From Eutrophobius brisbanensis (lineage in GTDB: Bacteria > Pseudomonadota > Gammaproteobacteria > Eutrophobiales > Eutrophobiaceae): a stretch of DNA of 64,000 bases. Made by a program: the position numbers and the translations under genes. Shown here piece by piece: positions 18,976-28,010 of this stretch. The stretch is taken from NCBI GenBank assembly GCA_038131795.1, contig JAYPQE010000003.1, positions 1,860,001 to 1,924,000 on the forward strand, written 5' to 3'. The notes below the pieces were generated by a model that saw only the letters and a list, made by a program, of their open reading frames with translations, had not been told where the DNA came from and made no database searches. How positions within the stretch are numbered: the first letter of the stretch is position 1; every line of letters starts with the position of its first letter.

Positions 18976-20115
18976 TCAGGTATTTTCCGGGTTTGGATTA
19001 AATGAGAAATTCGGTGACAGGCGGTTATCGATTACTACCCGGGTCTCAGGACGTATTTTAAATACCCCTGTGGCGATGACCCGTTCTCCAGGCCTCAGGC
19101 CTTCCCTGACTTCTATAAAGTCACCTTTACTGACACCCAATGTTACAGGCAGATGTTTAACAGCATACCCCTTCATACCACCATCCCCCTGTGATTCTTC
19201 ATCAATGACATAAACGAATTCACCCCGTGCACTGTAATGAATGGATGAGGCAGGGATAAATAATTTTGTTTCAGACCTTGTTGCATTGATATCAACATTA
19301 ACAAACATGCCCGGTTTTAAACTCCCATCTCGATTTTCCAGGGTGGCCTGTACCTTGATGTTCCTGGTAGACATATCAATCTGTGGTTCGATAGCTGTAA
19401 TTACACCCTGATATATTCTCCCGGGATAGGCGTCTGAAGTGACTAAAAGAAGCAGTCCCCTTTCTAATTCACCCAACCGTTGTTGTGGCAGTGAAAACTC
19501 AACAAACACAGGATCCAGCGATTGCAGAGACACCAGTTGACTTCCCTTATCTAGAAACTGGCCTACGCTAATTCGTCGAATACCCAGTTGGCCTGCAAAC
19601 GGAGCGCGAATGGTCTTTTTGTTGATTACGGCCTTGATATTATCGACCTGGGCATTGGCCTCTTTTAGGGCCGTATCTGCTGAAGAGTAATCGGCTTCAG
19701 ATATACTTTTTGTTTCAAATAACTCACTGGCCCGCTTAAATACACGTGCTGCACCTTCTGCCGTTGCCTCAGCAAAACGCAATTGAGACACTTCAATATC
19801 CACATCCAGTTGGACCAGAAGATCACCTGCCTGCACCGTTGAACCCGCCTCAAAATGGACTTCACGTACCACACCTTCCATTTCATTTCTGACTACAATA
19901 CCTTGCTTGGCAACCACTGTGCCCACTGCAGTCAGACTGTTCTGCCATTCATGCTCTACCACTGTTTCAACATTAACGGTTTCAGGCGGCATGACCTGTT
20001 GGGCAGCAGCATCACCCATGGCCTTGAATTGCATGATCTTGATCCCGACAAGACCGCCTGCTATAGGTATGGCAACAACCAATCCAAGTAGTGTTAATAG
20101 GATTTTTTTAAACAT
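18976..20115 (-). CDS. RND periplasmic adaptor (membrane fusion protein)
   Basis: The 379-residue protein has an uncleaved N-terminal anchor without lipobox (LLTLLGLVVAIPIAGGLVGI), a barrel-sandwich half (ARNEMEGVV-type segment VVRNEMEGVVREVHFEAGS), a helical hairpin (ATAEGAARVFKRASELFETK), the returning half (IRAPFAGQLGIRRISVGQ) and a C-terminal membrane-proximal region. It links the RND permease to the outer-membrane channel. The genes are in the same direction and 31 nt apart. There is a 39-nt gap to the TetR gene, so all three may be one transcript. Confidence 0.94.
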   Translation of the reverse strand: MFKKILLTLLGLVVAIPIAGGLVGIKIMQFKAMGDAAAQQVMPPETVNVETVVEHEWQNSLTAVGTVVAKQGIVVRNEMEGVVREVHFEAGSTVQAGDLLVQLDVDIEVSQLRFAEATAEGAARVFKRASELFETKSISEADYSSADTALKEANAQVDNIKAVINKKTIRAPFAGQLGIRRISVGQFLDKGSQLVSLQSLDPVFVEFSLPQQRLGELERGLLLLVTSDAYPGRIYQGVITAIEPQIDMSTRNIKVQATLENRDGSLKPGMFVNVDINATRSETKLFIPASSIHYSARGEFVYVIDEESQGDGGMKGYAVKHLPVTLGVSKGDFIEVREGLRPGERVIATGVFKIRPETRVVIDNRLSPNFSFNPNPENT

Positions 20116-20154
20116 GTGTTATAAAGTTCCAGAGTATTAGCCAGTTAATTATTA

Positions 20155-20820
20155 TCAGTTAAGGTATGCATTGGGTTTGAGAGTTTTCTCAAGGTCTCCC
20201 AGACCTAAAACCCCGGCCACCATAAATTGGGTTATCATCCTTATATAATCTTCAGGATCAATCTTTTCCGTCCCGCTATAACCTGTCCAGACCGTATCGA
20301 CTGAGCCGTCAAAACAGGTCTTCATGCATGAATACAGTTTAGCTACATCGGCCCTGGGAATTTCCAGATTCTCCATCCCTCGTGAAAGGACATCGTCAAT
20401 CAGGGTTCGAAACCGGGAATCCAGCCTTGCAAACGCCTCTCGAATTTCATCGGATTTATTGATCTTGAAATCTACACGTTTACAGTATTGGGTGACCCGC
20501 CTGAACTTCGGTTGAGCCAGGTGATAATGCAGTGCGACTTTAAAAATATCCTCTAAAACGTGTATGGATGAACGTTTGAGATCAAGCTGCTCAAGTTGTT
20601 CCAGAAGACCATAATAAAAATCCAGGGTTAACCTGGCATAGATATCCTCTTTACTATCAAAGTGCTTGTATACTGTACCTTTACCAATCTCCGCGGCCTC
20701 TGCAATCTGTTCCACAGTCACCGACAACCATTCGTCACAATCAAACAGATTAAGTGCCGCCCCCAGAATGACCTGCTCGCGATTTTCAAATTCACGTTTT
20801 TTGCGTTCAGCAATACCCAT
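20155..20820 (-). CDS. TetR/AcrR family transcriptional regulator
   Basis: The 221-residue regulator has an N-terminal TetR HTH (about 15-60): ILGAALNLFDCDEWLSVTVE, then QIAEAAEIGKGTVYKHFDSK. The C-terminal ligand domain is helical. It is followed by the adaptor and RND permease in the same direction and probably represses that operon. Two ATGAC/GTCAT-type inverted repeats lie just upstream, between it and the divergent CMD-like gene, so it may control both directions. The ligand is unknown. Confidence 0.92.
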   Translation of the reverse strand: MGIAERKKREFENREQVILGAALNLFDCDEWLSVTVEQIAEAAEIGKGTVYKHFDSKEDIYARLTLDFYYGLLEQLEQLDLKRSSIHVLEDIFKVALHYHLAQPKFRRVTQYCKRVDFKINKSDEIREAFARLDSRFRTLIDDVLSRGMENLEIPRADVAKLYSCMKTCFDGSVDTVWTGYSGTEKIDPEDYIRMITQFMVAGVLGLGDLEKTLKPNAYLN

Positions 20821-20838
20821 TACCGAATACCTATCAAT

Positions 20839-20870
20839 ATGACTTTATGTCATTTTATGACTGTCGGTCA
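20839..20870. promoter_or_regulatory. two tandem inverted repeats, probable TetR operators
   Basis: The first site is a perfect 5-5-5 inverted repeat, ATGACTTTATGTCAT (20839-20853). The second is TGACTGTCGGTCA (20858-20870), with the same TGAC/GTCA half sites and a 5-base centre. Their centres are 18 bp apart, close to two helical turns. They lie 19 nt before the TetR start codon. This is the arrangement expected for autoregulation by the adjacent TetR gene. Binding is inferred, not shown. Confidence 0.6.
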
Positions 20871-21016
20871 CATTCTTCAATAGCTGGTAGTGCTTTTTAG
20901 CCGTATTTAACAAAATATTAGTTTTTTGGGTGGAATTTTATATAAACACCATAGAATCTTTCTTCACCTATGAAATTAATCATCATATGGTCAAACTACA
21001 CTCAAGGAGAGCGATA

Positions 21017-21571
21017 TTGAGCAAACGTATTCCCCGACTGGAAATGGAAGAGCTGGAACCCGCGCTCAGAGACACCCTGCGTGCCAGGGTCGATCGCCTG
21101 GGTTACCTGGGTGAATTTTTCAAGTGTACCGGTCATGCGCCAGATGTACTGAGACACTTCATGGAAATGACCGAGTCGTTAAAAAAAGCAGTGCCGGACA
21201 AGATAACCGAAACAGTAGCACTGACCATTGCGGTCAAAACCGGTAACGATTATGAACGAAACCAACATAAAAGATTATCCAGCAAACTGGGCTTTGGTCA
21301 TGACTGGATAAAGGCGGTTGAAGAACTTGATCCGCACAACCAGGAATTACTATCTGATAGTGAACGCATCGTCCAGGAATTTGCCCTGGCGGCGATGGAC
21401 AGAATGGGTAACCATTGTCAGCAGGAATTTGAAAAGGTACTGGATGTCCTGGAGGTCTCTGAAGCGGTTGGTGTATTAATGTTAATAGGCAGATACATGA
21501 CGCATGCGGTAGCGGTAAATACCCTGGATCTCGTTCCCCCTAAACCTTCAATTTTTGAGGATATAGATTAA
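21017..21571 (+). CDS. carboxymuconolactone decarboxylase (CMD/AhpD fold) family protein
   Basis: The 184-residue protein starts at a TTG preceded at 7 nt by AAGGAG; the open frame extends 29 codons further but that part looks non-coding. Its helical core (LGYLGEFFKCTGHAPDVLRH, then TETVALTIAVKTGNDYERNQ ending in His) matches the CMD/AhpD fold. The two redox Cys of AhpD are missing, so peroxidase coupling is unlikely. It is the first gene of a four-gene plus-strand set and its stop overlaps the cyclodeaminase-like start (TAATG). A decarboxylase or isomerase role in the adjoining pathway is inferred. Confidence 0.75.
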   Translation: MSKRIPRLEMEELEPALRDTLRARVDRLGYLGEFFKCTGHAPDVLRHFMEMTESLKKAVPDKITETVALTIAVKTGNDYERNQHKRLSSKLGFGHDWIKAVEELDPHNQELLSDSERIVQEFALAAMDRMGNHCQQEFEKVLDVLEVSEAVGVLMLIGRYMTHAVAVNTLDLVPPKPSIFEDID

Positions 21572-22566
21572 TGTCAGATACAGACGCGCTATGGATCAAC
21601 GAACAGGAAATCGTTGAGCTGATTTCTCTTAAAGAAGCTGTTCCTGCCCTGGAAGCCGGCCTGTCCCTGGAACATGAAGGTAAGGCACAAAATATGAAAA
21701 AGACCCATGCCATCTGGAATGACAACAAGAGCACACTGCATGCCCTGGGTGCTGTCTTCGATGGTGCAGGCATGGTGGGCACCAAGACCTGGGCACATAC
21801 ACCAGGGGGAGCATGCCCATTACTGATTTTATTTAACAGTGATAATGGAAAATTACTGGCGATACTTGAGGCCTTTGCCCTGGGTCAGATGCGCACTGCG
21901 GCCATATCAGGCGTGGCAACAAAATATATGTCAGACAATGATGCGGGCGACATGGCCATTATTGGTACAGGTAAACAGGCCCTTGCCCAGGTTGCCGGTG
22001 TAAATGCAGTCAGAACAGTCGAACGTTTGCGGGTATACAGTCCAACGCAGGAAAAACGCCAGGCATTCGCCGACAAAGTTAAATCGACTTTTGACTTTGA
22101 AGTAGAGGTTTGTGACAGTGTGGAGTCTGCTGTCTCTGATGCAAACATCGTGACGCTGGTGACCAGGGCCAAAGATTCTATTTTAACATCTGATATGCTT
22201 GCCAACGGGTGTCACCTCAATGCGATTGGGGCCATCAGCCCTGAGCGAAAAGAGTTTTCCCAGGATATTTTTCCACGGGCCTCTCTCATAGCGGTGGATA
22301 CCCTGGATTCCGTGCAACGTCTAAGCAGTGAATTTATTGAGCAGTTTGGTGAGGAAAAGGTGAATTGGAACAATGTTAATCCGCTATCGTCACTGGTTGC
22401 AGCAGGAAAGGGACGACCCGCTGATTGTGATATATCATTATTCAAGGCCATGGGTATGGGCTTATCGGATCTGTCTATGGGTGCTGAGATCCTGAAACGC
22501 GCGAGACAACGGGGGGCCGGGCGACAGATCCCGCAACCGCAAAAACAACCTTTGAATTTAGGATAA
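21571..22566 (+). CDS. ornithine cyclodeaminase/mu-crystallin family dehydrogenase
   Basis: The 331-residue protein has the family order: an N-terminal dimerisation part with GGACPLLILFNSDNG and LGQMRTAAISGVA, then a Rossmann domain (MAIIGTGKQALAQV, VYSPTQEKRQ), then HLNAIGAISPERKEF. Family members deaminate or reduce amino or imino acids using NAD(P)H; known ones include ornithine cyclodeaminase, ketimine reductase and alanine dehydrogenase. The particular substrate cannot be read from the sequence. The neighbours (cupin, DapA-like and decarboxylase-like proteins) suggest catabolism of a nitrogenous or aromatic acid. Confidence 0.87.
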   Translation: MSDTDALWINEQEIVELISLKEAVPALEAGLSLEHEGKAQNMKKTHAIWNDNKSTLHALGAVFDGAGMVGTKTWAHTPGGACPLLILFNSDNGKLLAILEAFALGQMRTAAISGVATKYMSDNDAGDMAIIGTGKQALAQVAGVNAVRTVERLRVYSPTQEKRQAFADKVKSTFDFEVEVCDSVESAVSDANIVTLVTRAKDSILTSDMLANGCHLNAIGAISPERKEFSQDIFPRASLIAVDTLDSVQRLSSEFIEQFGEEKVNWNNVNPLSSLVAAGKGRPADCDISLFKAMGMGLSDLSMGAEILKRARQRGAGRQIPQPQKQPLNLG

Positions 22567-22675
22567 GAATATCGATCTGAATCATAAAACCAGCACATAT
22601 TTTGATATATATTAAACAACAAGCAGCAAATAATGCTTTATATTAAAAAATTACTACAAAAATAAGGTGATCACT

Positions 22676-23791
22676 ATGTCATCAACCGCCAACGAGCTGA
22701 AAGACAAAAAAGCAGGCAATCCATTTATCGATGCCACTGGTGAAGAACATATTGCACCGGCGTTATGGGAACCGTACATTATACGTAAGGAACAGATCGA
22801 TGCAGAGATCGAGCGCCTGGCAGCTTTACCTGAACCTGAGAATGGCCGGCGCCGTTCATATATTGTCCATCCATTGTCAGAGACACCCGGCAGAGGCCTG
22901 GCCGCAGGCATTACTGTTAGCCTGGATGTGTTGCTACCGGGTGAGAGCACCGCACCTATTCGACATAATTCCACCCAGGTAAATTTCTGTATACAGGGTA
23001 GTGGTCACACCATAGTCAATGGTCAACGGATTGACTTCAAGCAATACGATGTCTGGAACCATATATCATTTGCAACCTACACTCATCATAATGATACCGA
23101 TGCATTGCAGGTGAGACTCACATACTCCAACGCCGCATTACTGGAAAAAATGCGTGTCCACATTGTTGAAGAAGATCCAGAGCACGCTGACCTGAGGGTT
23201 GTCACGGATGTTGAAGAAGAGGATCCCAGGACCCAAAGCCCCTATGGGTCATTTCAGTTAACAGAAGAAGGTGCCTGGTTAATGCCATATGAGACGCTGA
23301 TCAACCCTCCCAGTGTTGAATCGAAAAATCTGCACTGGCCATGGGACAAGGTCAAAGACAATCTGGACAAGCTGGCGGCATTAGGTAAAGACTATATTGG
23401 TCGAAGGTTATATCTTTTATATAACTCCATGACTGGAAGGACAAACGGCATCACACCAAATTTTTTCGCCACCATGACCATCAGACCTCCGGGTATAATC
23501 GATCGCCCGCATCGTCATGTATCCGCAGCTATCAATTATTATTTTAAAGGCACGGGTTACTCAATAGTCGAAAAGAAACGCTATGAGTGGAAGGCGGGAG
23601 ACTTGATGCTCTCTGCCCCCGGCTGGGCAATACATAACCATGCCTCCAATGATGAGTCGGTCTATGAGCTCACTGTCCAGGACCAGCCGCTGAATATTAT
23701 TATGGAAAGTCTGTTGTGGCAGGAGTCACTGAATAAACCGACAATTATCCTGGGTCAGCACTCGGGCTTTCAAACCAACAGGGAAGATTGA
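22676..23791 (+). CDS. double-cupin dioxygenase, gentisate 1,2-dioxygenase-like
   Basis: The 371-residue protein starts at the ATG 6 nt after AAGGTG. It has two cupin barrels: N-terminal (LLPGESTAPIRHNSTQVNFC, IQGSGHTIVNGQ) and C-terminal (PPGIIDRPHRHVSAAINYYF, then GDLMLSAPGWAIHNH). Both keep possible metal-binding His (HRH and HNH in the second barrel). The nearest characterised group is ring-cleaving gentisate and 1-hydroxy-2-naphthoate dioxygenases, so Fe(II)-dependent cleavage of a hydroxylated aromatic acid is the best guess. Hydroxylated substrate production is not encoded next to it. Its stop lies just before the DapA-like gene start. Confidence 0.8.
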   Translation: MSSTANELKDKKAGNPFIDATGEEHIAPALWEPYIIRKEQIDAEIERLAALPEPENGRRRSYIVHPLSETPGRGLAAGITVSLDVLLPGESTAPIRHNSTQVNFCIQGSGHTIVNGQRIDFKQYDVWNHISFATYTHHNDTDALQVRLTYSNAALLEKMRVHIVEEDPEHADLRVVTDVEEEDPRTQSPYGSFQLTEEGAWLMPYETLINPPSVESKNLHWPWDKVKDNLDKLAALGKDYIGRRLYLLYNSMTGRTNGITPNFFATMTIRPPGIIDRPHRHVSAAINYYFKGTGYSIVEKKRYEWKAGDLMLSAPGWAIHNHASNDESVYELTVQDQPLNIIMESLLWQESLNKPTIILGQHSGFQTNRED

Positions 23792-23793
23792 AT

Positions 23794-24684
23794 ATGAATC
23801 TTGATAAAATCAGGGGATCCATTCCGCCGGTAATCACACCGTTTCAGGGTAACGATGTAGATTATGATGCCTATGCGGTACTGGTGGACAGGCAGGTTAC
23901 TGAGGGATCACACGGCGTATTGGTCAATGGAACAACAGCAGAACCCAGCACCCTGACAATTGACGAGCGTAACAAGCTGGTTGATATCGCCATTGAGGTC
24001 GTCAACAAACGTATTCCAGTGGTAGCCCAGACAGGCTCTCAAAATCTGGCTGACACACTGGCACTCACAGAACATGCTGACAAGGCCGGGGCTGATGCAT
24101 TACTGGTGGTCACCCCATACTACATACGGCCGCCTCAACGAGGACTGGTCGCCTACTACAACGAGGTTTGTCAGGCGTCCGGACTGCCGGTCATGATCTA
24201 TCATATCCCAGGACGCACGGCGATCAGCGTCACGATTGATACCGTTGCCCAGATACGCGACAAGTCCCCCAACCTCATTGGAATGAAACACGCCGTCAAT
24301 GACCTGGGTTTCTGTTCTGACCTGTTAAAGGCATTCGGCATGGACTTTCGGATTTTCGTCGGGCTGGAAGAACTGAGCTTTCCCATGATGGCCGTTGGTG
24401 CCTGTGGTCTGATGAATGCCGTAAGTAACCTGATGCCCAATGCCGTTGCACAAATGTGTGAGCGGGTTTTTGAGAATGATCTTGCCGGTGCTCAAAAGAT
24501 TCACTATGAGCTGTTTGAGTTAAACAAGTCCGTATTCTTCGACACCAACCCTATTGCCATTAAATACATGATGAAGCGTATGGGGATCATCCCGGACAAC
24601 TCCCATCGCCTGCCCATGATGCCCGCCACTCCAGAACTTGAAAAAAGGCTGGACAAAGTGCTGGAAGATGCGGGGTTGATTTGA
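23794..24684 (+). CDS. DapA/NAL family class I aldolase
   Basis: The 296-residue TIM-barrel enzyme has the DHDPS-family landmarks: VNGTTAEPSTL (GTTGE-like loop), catalytic Tyr in VMIYHIPGRTA and the Schiff-base Lys in LIGMKHAVND. It condenses or cleaves pyruvate-type aldols. In this setting it is probably a catabolic pyruvate aldolase or hydratase-aldolase acting after ring cleavage, not lysine biosynthesis. The ATG start lies 2 nt after the cupin stop, with a purine-rich AGGGAAG upstream. Its stop codon is immediately followed by the heptamer array. Confidence 0.87.
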   Translation: MNLDKIRGSIPPVITPFQGNDVDYDAYAVLVDRQVTEGSHGVLVNGTTAEPSTLTIDERNKLVDIAIEVVNKRIPVVAQTGSQNLADTLALTEHADKAGADALLVVTPYYIRPPQRGLVAYYNEVCQASGLPVMIYHIPGRTAISVTIDTVAQIRDKSPNLIGMKHAVNDLGFCSDLLKAFGMDFRIFVGLEELSFPMMAVGACGLMNAVSNLMPNAVAQMCERVFENDLAGAQKIHYELFELNKSVFFDTNPIAIKYMMKRMGIIPDNSHRLPMMPATPELEKRLDKVLEDAGLI

Positions 24685-24817
24685 AGTTAGGAGTTAGGAG
24701 TTAGGAGTTAGGAGTTAGGAGTTAGGAGTTAGGAGTTAGGAGTTAGGAGTTAGGAGTTAGGAGTTAGGAGTTAGGAGTTAGGAGTTAGGAGTTAGGAGTT
24801 AGGAGTTAGGAGTTAGG
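24685..24817 (+). repeat. 19 perfect copies of heptamer AGTTAGG
   Basis: Exactly 133 bases consist of AGTTAGG repeated 19 times without a mismatch. The array starts on the base after the TGA of the DapA-like gene. A degenerate complementary version closes the facing gene. The unit resembles short tandemly repeated heptamers known from several bacterial genomes. Perfect identity suggests recent slippage or active homogenisation. Length in the real genome may differ, since short-read assembly handles such arrays badly. Confidence 0.97.
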
Positions 24818-24864
24818 ACGATTGTACCGATATATTGCATTATTATGTCAAGCAATATCCTCGT

Positions 24865-24892
24865 CGTCATACCCGCGAAAGCGGGAATGACG
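24865..24892. repeat. REP-like hairpin between convergent genes
   Basis: Two 12-nt arms (CGTCATACCCGC and GCGGGAATGACG) around a GAAA loop form a stem with a single mismatch. Hairpins built on CCCGCGAAAGCGGG are common dispersed repeats in proteobacteria. Here it lies between the heptamer array and its degenerate complement, at the 3' ends of two convergent genes, so it could stop transcription or exonucleases from both sides. There is no T-tract directly after it. Confidence 0.75.
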
Positions 24893-24922
24893 TTACTCCT
24901 TACTCCTGACTCCTCACACCTA
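24893..24922 (-). repeat. degenerate heptamer units after the decarboxylase-like gene
   Basis: On the minus strand this reads as successive units of AGGAGTN type (TGAGGAGTCAGGAGTAAGGA), starting a few bases after the TAA of the 4,5-dihydroxyphthalate decarboxylase-like gene. It is the complement-orientation relative of the perfect array at 24685, so both convergent genes carry the repeat downstream in the same sense relative to transcription. Confidence 0.8.
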
Positions 24923-24930
24923 ATATTTTT

Positions 24931-25975
24931 TTACACTTTAAAACTGGCACGCACCTCGGGTAGAAACAGGTCTTCCGGAGTCAGTAGCCGACTGGCCACC
25001 CCTTGTTCGTAGGCATAGCGACAAAACGCCTCCAGGGTGGGACGGTTGTCCTCAATGCCATAAGGCCAGAATGCATCGCCAAATTCCGATTTTACATCTT
25101 CCACAAAGCCGGACTGCCAGGGCAATGGTATACTGGATGCGGTTATATCGTTTATCCGCTCCAGGCTTCTGTTTTTAGCAACATCAAACGCCTTGTACAG
25201 GTTCATGGCTACCCAGCGGTTTGATTCATAGACGTCACGACGCATGGCAATGACATGCATGATGGGGAAGATGCCAGTGTTACGATAGAATTCCTTTTCC
25301 GCATCGCGTGACTGTTTAAACAGGCGCACAACACCTGAATCTTGTTCATTAAATGCCACAGGCGGTCTTGCAGTAATGGCAACATCAATCTCACCAGACA
25401 CTAACATGTCATTGAGACAGACATCGCCTCTGGCGAAGTAATCAATCCCTTCTGGAAGATTCAGACTGACTTTCTCCTTGCGTCCTGGCTGGTTGACCCC
25501 GGCCTGTATCCATTTTATGGATTTCAAATCAACATTATAAAATTCTGTCAACAAACCCCTGACATAAACCCCGGCAGTCTGGGCCCATTCCGGAATGCCA
25601 ATGGTCTTGCCATTTAAATCGTCGGGAGTTTTGATGTCACTATCGGCCTTTACATAAATGGCCGAATGTCGAAAGACCCTGGAGGGAAATACCGGGATGG
25701 CAACCATGGATGCATTACCAGCAGCCGTCAAGGAGACATACTTGGAAAATGACATTTCCGAGACGTCCCATTCCTGGTGATTGGTGAATCGGTAAAAAAT
25801 CTCTTCGACAGACAGGGTTAATGGCGTCAGGACGATTCCTTCCGGTCTGACCACGCCCGAGACCAGGTCCCGCAGATGATCATAGTCATTCAAAGCAAAT
25901 GGTTAACTGCAGGAGTGATACACCGTCCCTGTCTATAAACTTGCCATTTGATGTTACTGTATCGTATGAAGTCAT
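24931..25975 (-). pseudogene. 4,5-dihydroxyphthalate decarboxylase-like protein with a +1 frameshift near the 5' end
   Basis: The main frame (about 320 residues from 25893) matches the DHP decarboxylase family: NDYDHLRDLVSGVVRPEGI, FPSRVFRHSAIYVKADSD, then a periplasmic-binding-protein-like fold. It has no good start; only a TTG without ribosome binding site. In another frame an ATG overlapping the TRAP permease stop (TGATG) reads 29 codons to SLLQLTICFE and a stop. Removing one G at about 25893 fuses them into LTICFNDYDH, which is what the family N-terminus looks like. The total length, 1045 nt, is one base over a multiple of three. This is a real lesion or a sequencing error; a programmed shift is less likely. 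The substrate is uncertain. Confidence 0.8.
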
Positions 25976-27942
25976 CAGTTAACTCCCTGCCTGGCGGTTT
26001 TATTTTCAGATAGTTTAACTTTAATGAATATCGCAACACCTGCCAATAACATGAACATTACGCCGTATACATTTAAGGTCATACCCAGGATTGCTGCAGC
26101 CATTAAAACCAGTTGTTCAAACCGTGTGAGTTCTCTGAGCATATACTTTTCAATCCCGGCAGATAACATCACAATCGCAATACAGGTTACAAGCGTGACT
26201 CCGATTATCATCATCAAATTACCATTCATTATCAATGCAGGCGAATAAATAAAAACAAAGGGTAAAATAAATGCGACCACGGCGATACGGGTTGCATAGC
26301 CGGCTATCTTCAAAGGATTCTCTCTGGCGATTGCCGATGCGGCATACGCCGCCACAGCTACCGGTGGGGTCAGGGCCGACAACACTGCGAAATATATCAG
26401 AAATAAATGGCTCCCCATCAACGAGAAACCCAGCTCAACCAGGCGTGGACCAATGAGTACGGCGGCGAGAATATAGGCACTGGGTGTGGGCATGCCCAGG
26501 CCAAGAATTATCGTCAGTAACCCGGCACACACCAGGGTGATAAATTCATTCTGTCCGGCAACAAGTATAATCAGGCTGGAAAACTTGCCTGCCAGCCCGG
26601 TCATGGAAATGGTACCAATCACCAGTCCGGCCGCAGCACACGCCCCTGCCACCCCAACCATGCGCATGGTTGTCTCGGACAGCAGGTCAAACAGGGCTGA
26701 AAATATCTCATTAAAAACCTCTAGCGGCCCCTTTTCCCAGGGGGCCTTTTTAAAATTATATAAAACCGCAACGGCAAGCGTTGCAGCGACACCAAATAAA
26801 CCAGCAAAGGTAGGTGTGTATCCGGCCAGCAGTCCCCAGGTGACTGCCACTAATGGCACCACAAACAGACCGCCGGACAACAGGGTCCTGCGCAATGGCT
26901 GGATCTGGTCAGGGTCCATACCTTTCAGTCCCAGTCGCCTGGCGCGCAAATCAACCTGAGTAAATATGGCCAGGTAATACAGCAAGGCAGGGATGATCCC
27001 GGCAATGATGATTTCACGGTAGGCAATTCCAGTATATTCGGCCATGATAAATGCGGCTGAGCCCATCACAGGTGGCATCAGGCCACCGCCGGCAGAAGAC
27101 GCCACTTCAACGGCAGCGGCAATGGCTGGTCTGAAACCCGTTTTAATCATCATTGGAATGGTGATGCTGCCCGTGGTGACTACATCAGAGGTGGGACTTC
27201 CAGAGATCATGCCATACACACCTGAACCCACCACGGCAACCTTGGCCTGACCACCGGGTTGTCTGCCACTGATCCAGGCTGCCAGTTGAAAAAAGAAATC
27301 TGATCCTCCCGTGCGTGCCAGGATGGTACCAAACATAACAAATAAGAATACGTAGCTTCCTGCCACCCGGATGGGGATTCCAAACAGGCCATCCGTCGTA
27401 TACAGAGATATATCAAGAAAGTGATTCATGGATATCTTGCCATGACCCATGACACCCGGCAGCAGGTGGCCAAATAAATTATAGCCAATAAAAATGATAA
27501 CAATGCTGGTTAATCCGAGACCAACCGTCCTGCGCATGGCCTCAAGGGTCAATAGTACCAGCATCCCTCCGGTTACTACGTACTCTATCGGCAACGGTTC
27601 AAACAAGGCAACACGGGTCTCAATATTCTCAGCATTTAACAGGAAAAAAATTCCGCAGATTACCGAAGCAATTGCAAGCAATGTATCGATGACACCTATT
27701 CCGGACCGCGTATTAGTTGAAGACAGTGGTGTGATGGCCAGGAATGTCATCATTAACATCTGGGACAGAAATATGACTGTCAGGGTAAGGATGCCAAGTT
27801 CAGAAATGGTATTGGAATAGATGACACCAATTGCAATGACAGCAGCGATGCCTTTGATTAACGTACCCTGCCAACCATCATGTTCCCGAATATTTCCGGT
27901 ATCAATGGACAGTGCAATGAGTTCTCTGAGTGTGATTCCCAT
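25975..27942 (-). CDS. TRAP transporter fused permease (DctQM type)
   Basis: The 655-residue protein has many hydrophobic helices and fuses the small (DctQ-like) and large (DctM-like) permease parts, as in TAXI-TRAP systems. DctM landmarks are visible: GVYGMISGSPTSDVVTTGSI, SAGGGLMPPVMGSAAFIMAE and LGLGMPTPSAYILAAVL. It is a secondary importer driven by a sodium gradient that receives substrate from the TAXI binding protein encoded 68 nt upstream. The stop overlaps the probable decarboxylase start, tying uptake to catabolism of the same, still unknown, compound. Confidence 0.93.
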   Translation of the reverse strand: MGITLRELIALSIDTGNIREHDGWQGTLIKGIAAVIAIGVIYSNTISELGILTLTVIFLSQMLMMTFLAITPLSSTNTRSGIGVIDTLLAIASVICGIFFLLNAENIETRVALFEPLPIEYVVTGGMLVLLTLEAMRRTVGLGLTSIVIIFIGYNLFGHLLPGVMGHGKISMNHFLDISLYTTDGLFGIPIRVAGSYVFLFVMFGTILARTGGSDFFFQLAAWISGRQPGGQAKVAVVGSGVYGMISGSPTSDVVTTGSITIPMMIKTGFRPAIAAAVEVASSAGGGLMPPVMGSAAFIMAEYTGIAYREIIIAGIIPALLYYLAIFTQVDLRARRLGLKGMDPDQIQPLRRTLLSGGLFVVPLVAVTWGLLAGYTPTFAGLFGVAATLAVAVLYNFKKAPWEKGPLEVFNEIFSALFDLLSETTMRMVGVAGACAAAGLVIGTISMTGLAGKFSSLIILVAGQNEFITLVCAGLLTIILGLGMPTPSAYILAAVLIGPRLVELGFSLMGSHLFLIYFAVLSALTPPVAVAAYAASAIARENPLKIAGYATRIAVVAFILPFVFIYSPALIMNGNLMMIIGVTLVTCIAIVMLSAGIEKYMLRELTRFEQLVLMAAAILGMTLNVYGVMFMLLAGVAIFIKVKLSENKTARQGVN

Positions 27943-27952
27943 ATTTCCCCAA

Positions 27953-27986
27953 GTTCAGGAACACATGATATGTAATTGTCCTGAAC
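27953..27986. promoter_or_regulatory. intercistronic hairpin between TAXI binding protein and TRAP permease genes
   Basis: Perfect 8-nt arms GTTCAGGA and TCCTGAAC enclose an 18-nt loop in the gap between the binding-protein stop and the permease start. Such hairpins often stabilise the upstream message, allowing more binding protein than permease. There is no T-tract, so full termination is not expected. The role is inferred. Confidence 0.5.
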
Positions 27987-28010
27987 AGAACAGCATAACG
28001 AATGCTCAGT

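Noticed and set aside
24685..24817. Heptamer array as a CRISPR or telomere-like element
   Set aside because: There are no spacers and no cas genes; the unit is 7 bp and perfectly tandem, which is a slippage repeat.
25885..25900. prfB-like programmed frameshift in the decarboxylase-like gene
   Set aside because: The CTTTGA string is not in the reading frame needed for the CUU-UGA slippery mechanism, and there is no internal Shine-Dalgarno stimulator at the right distance.
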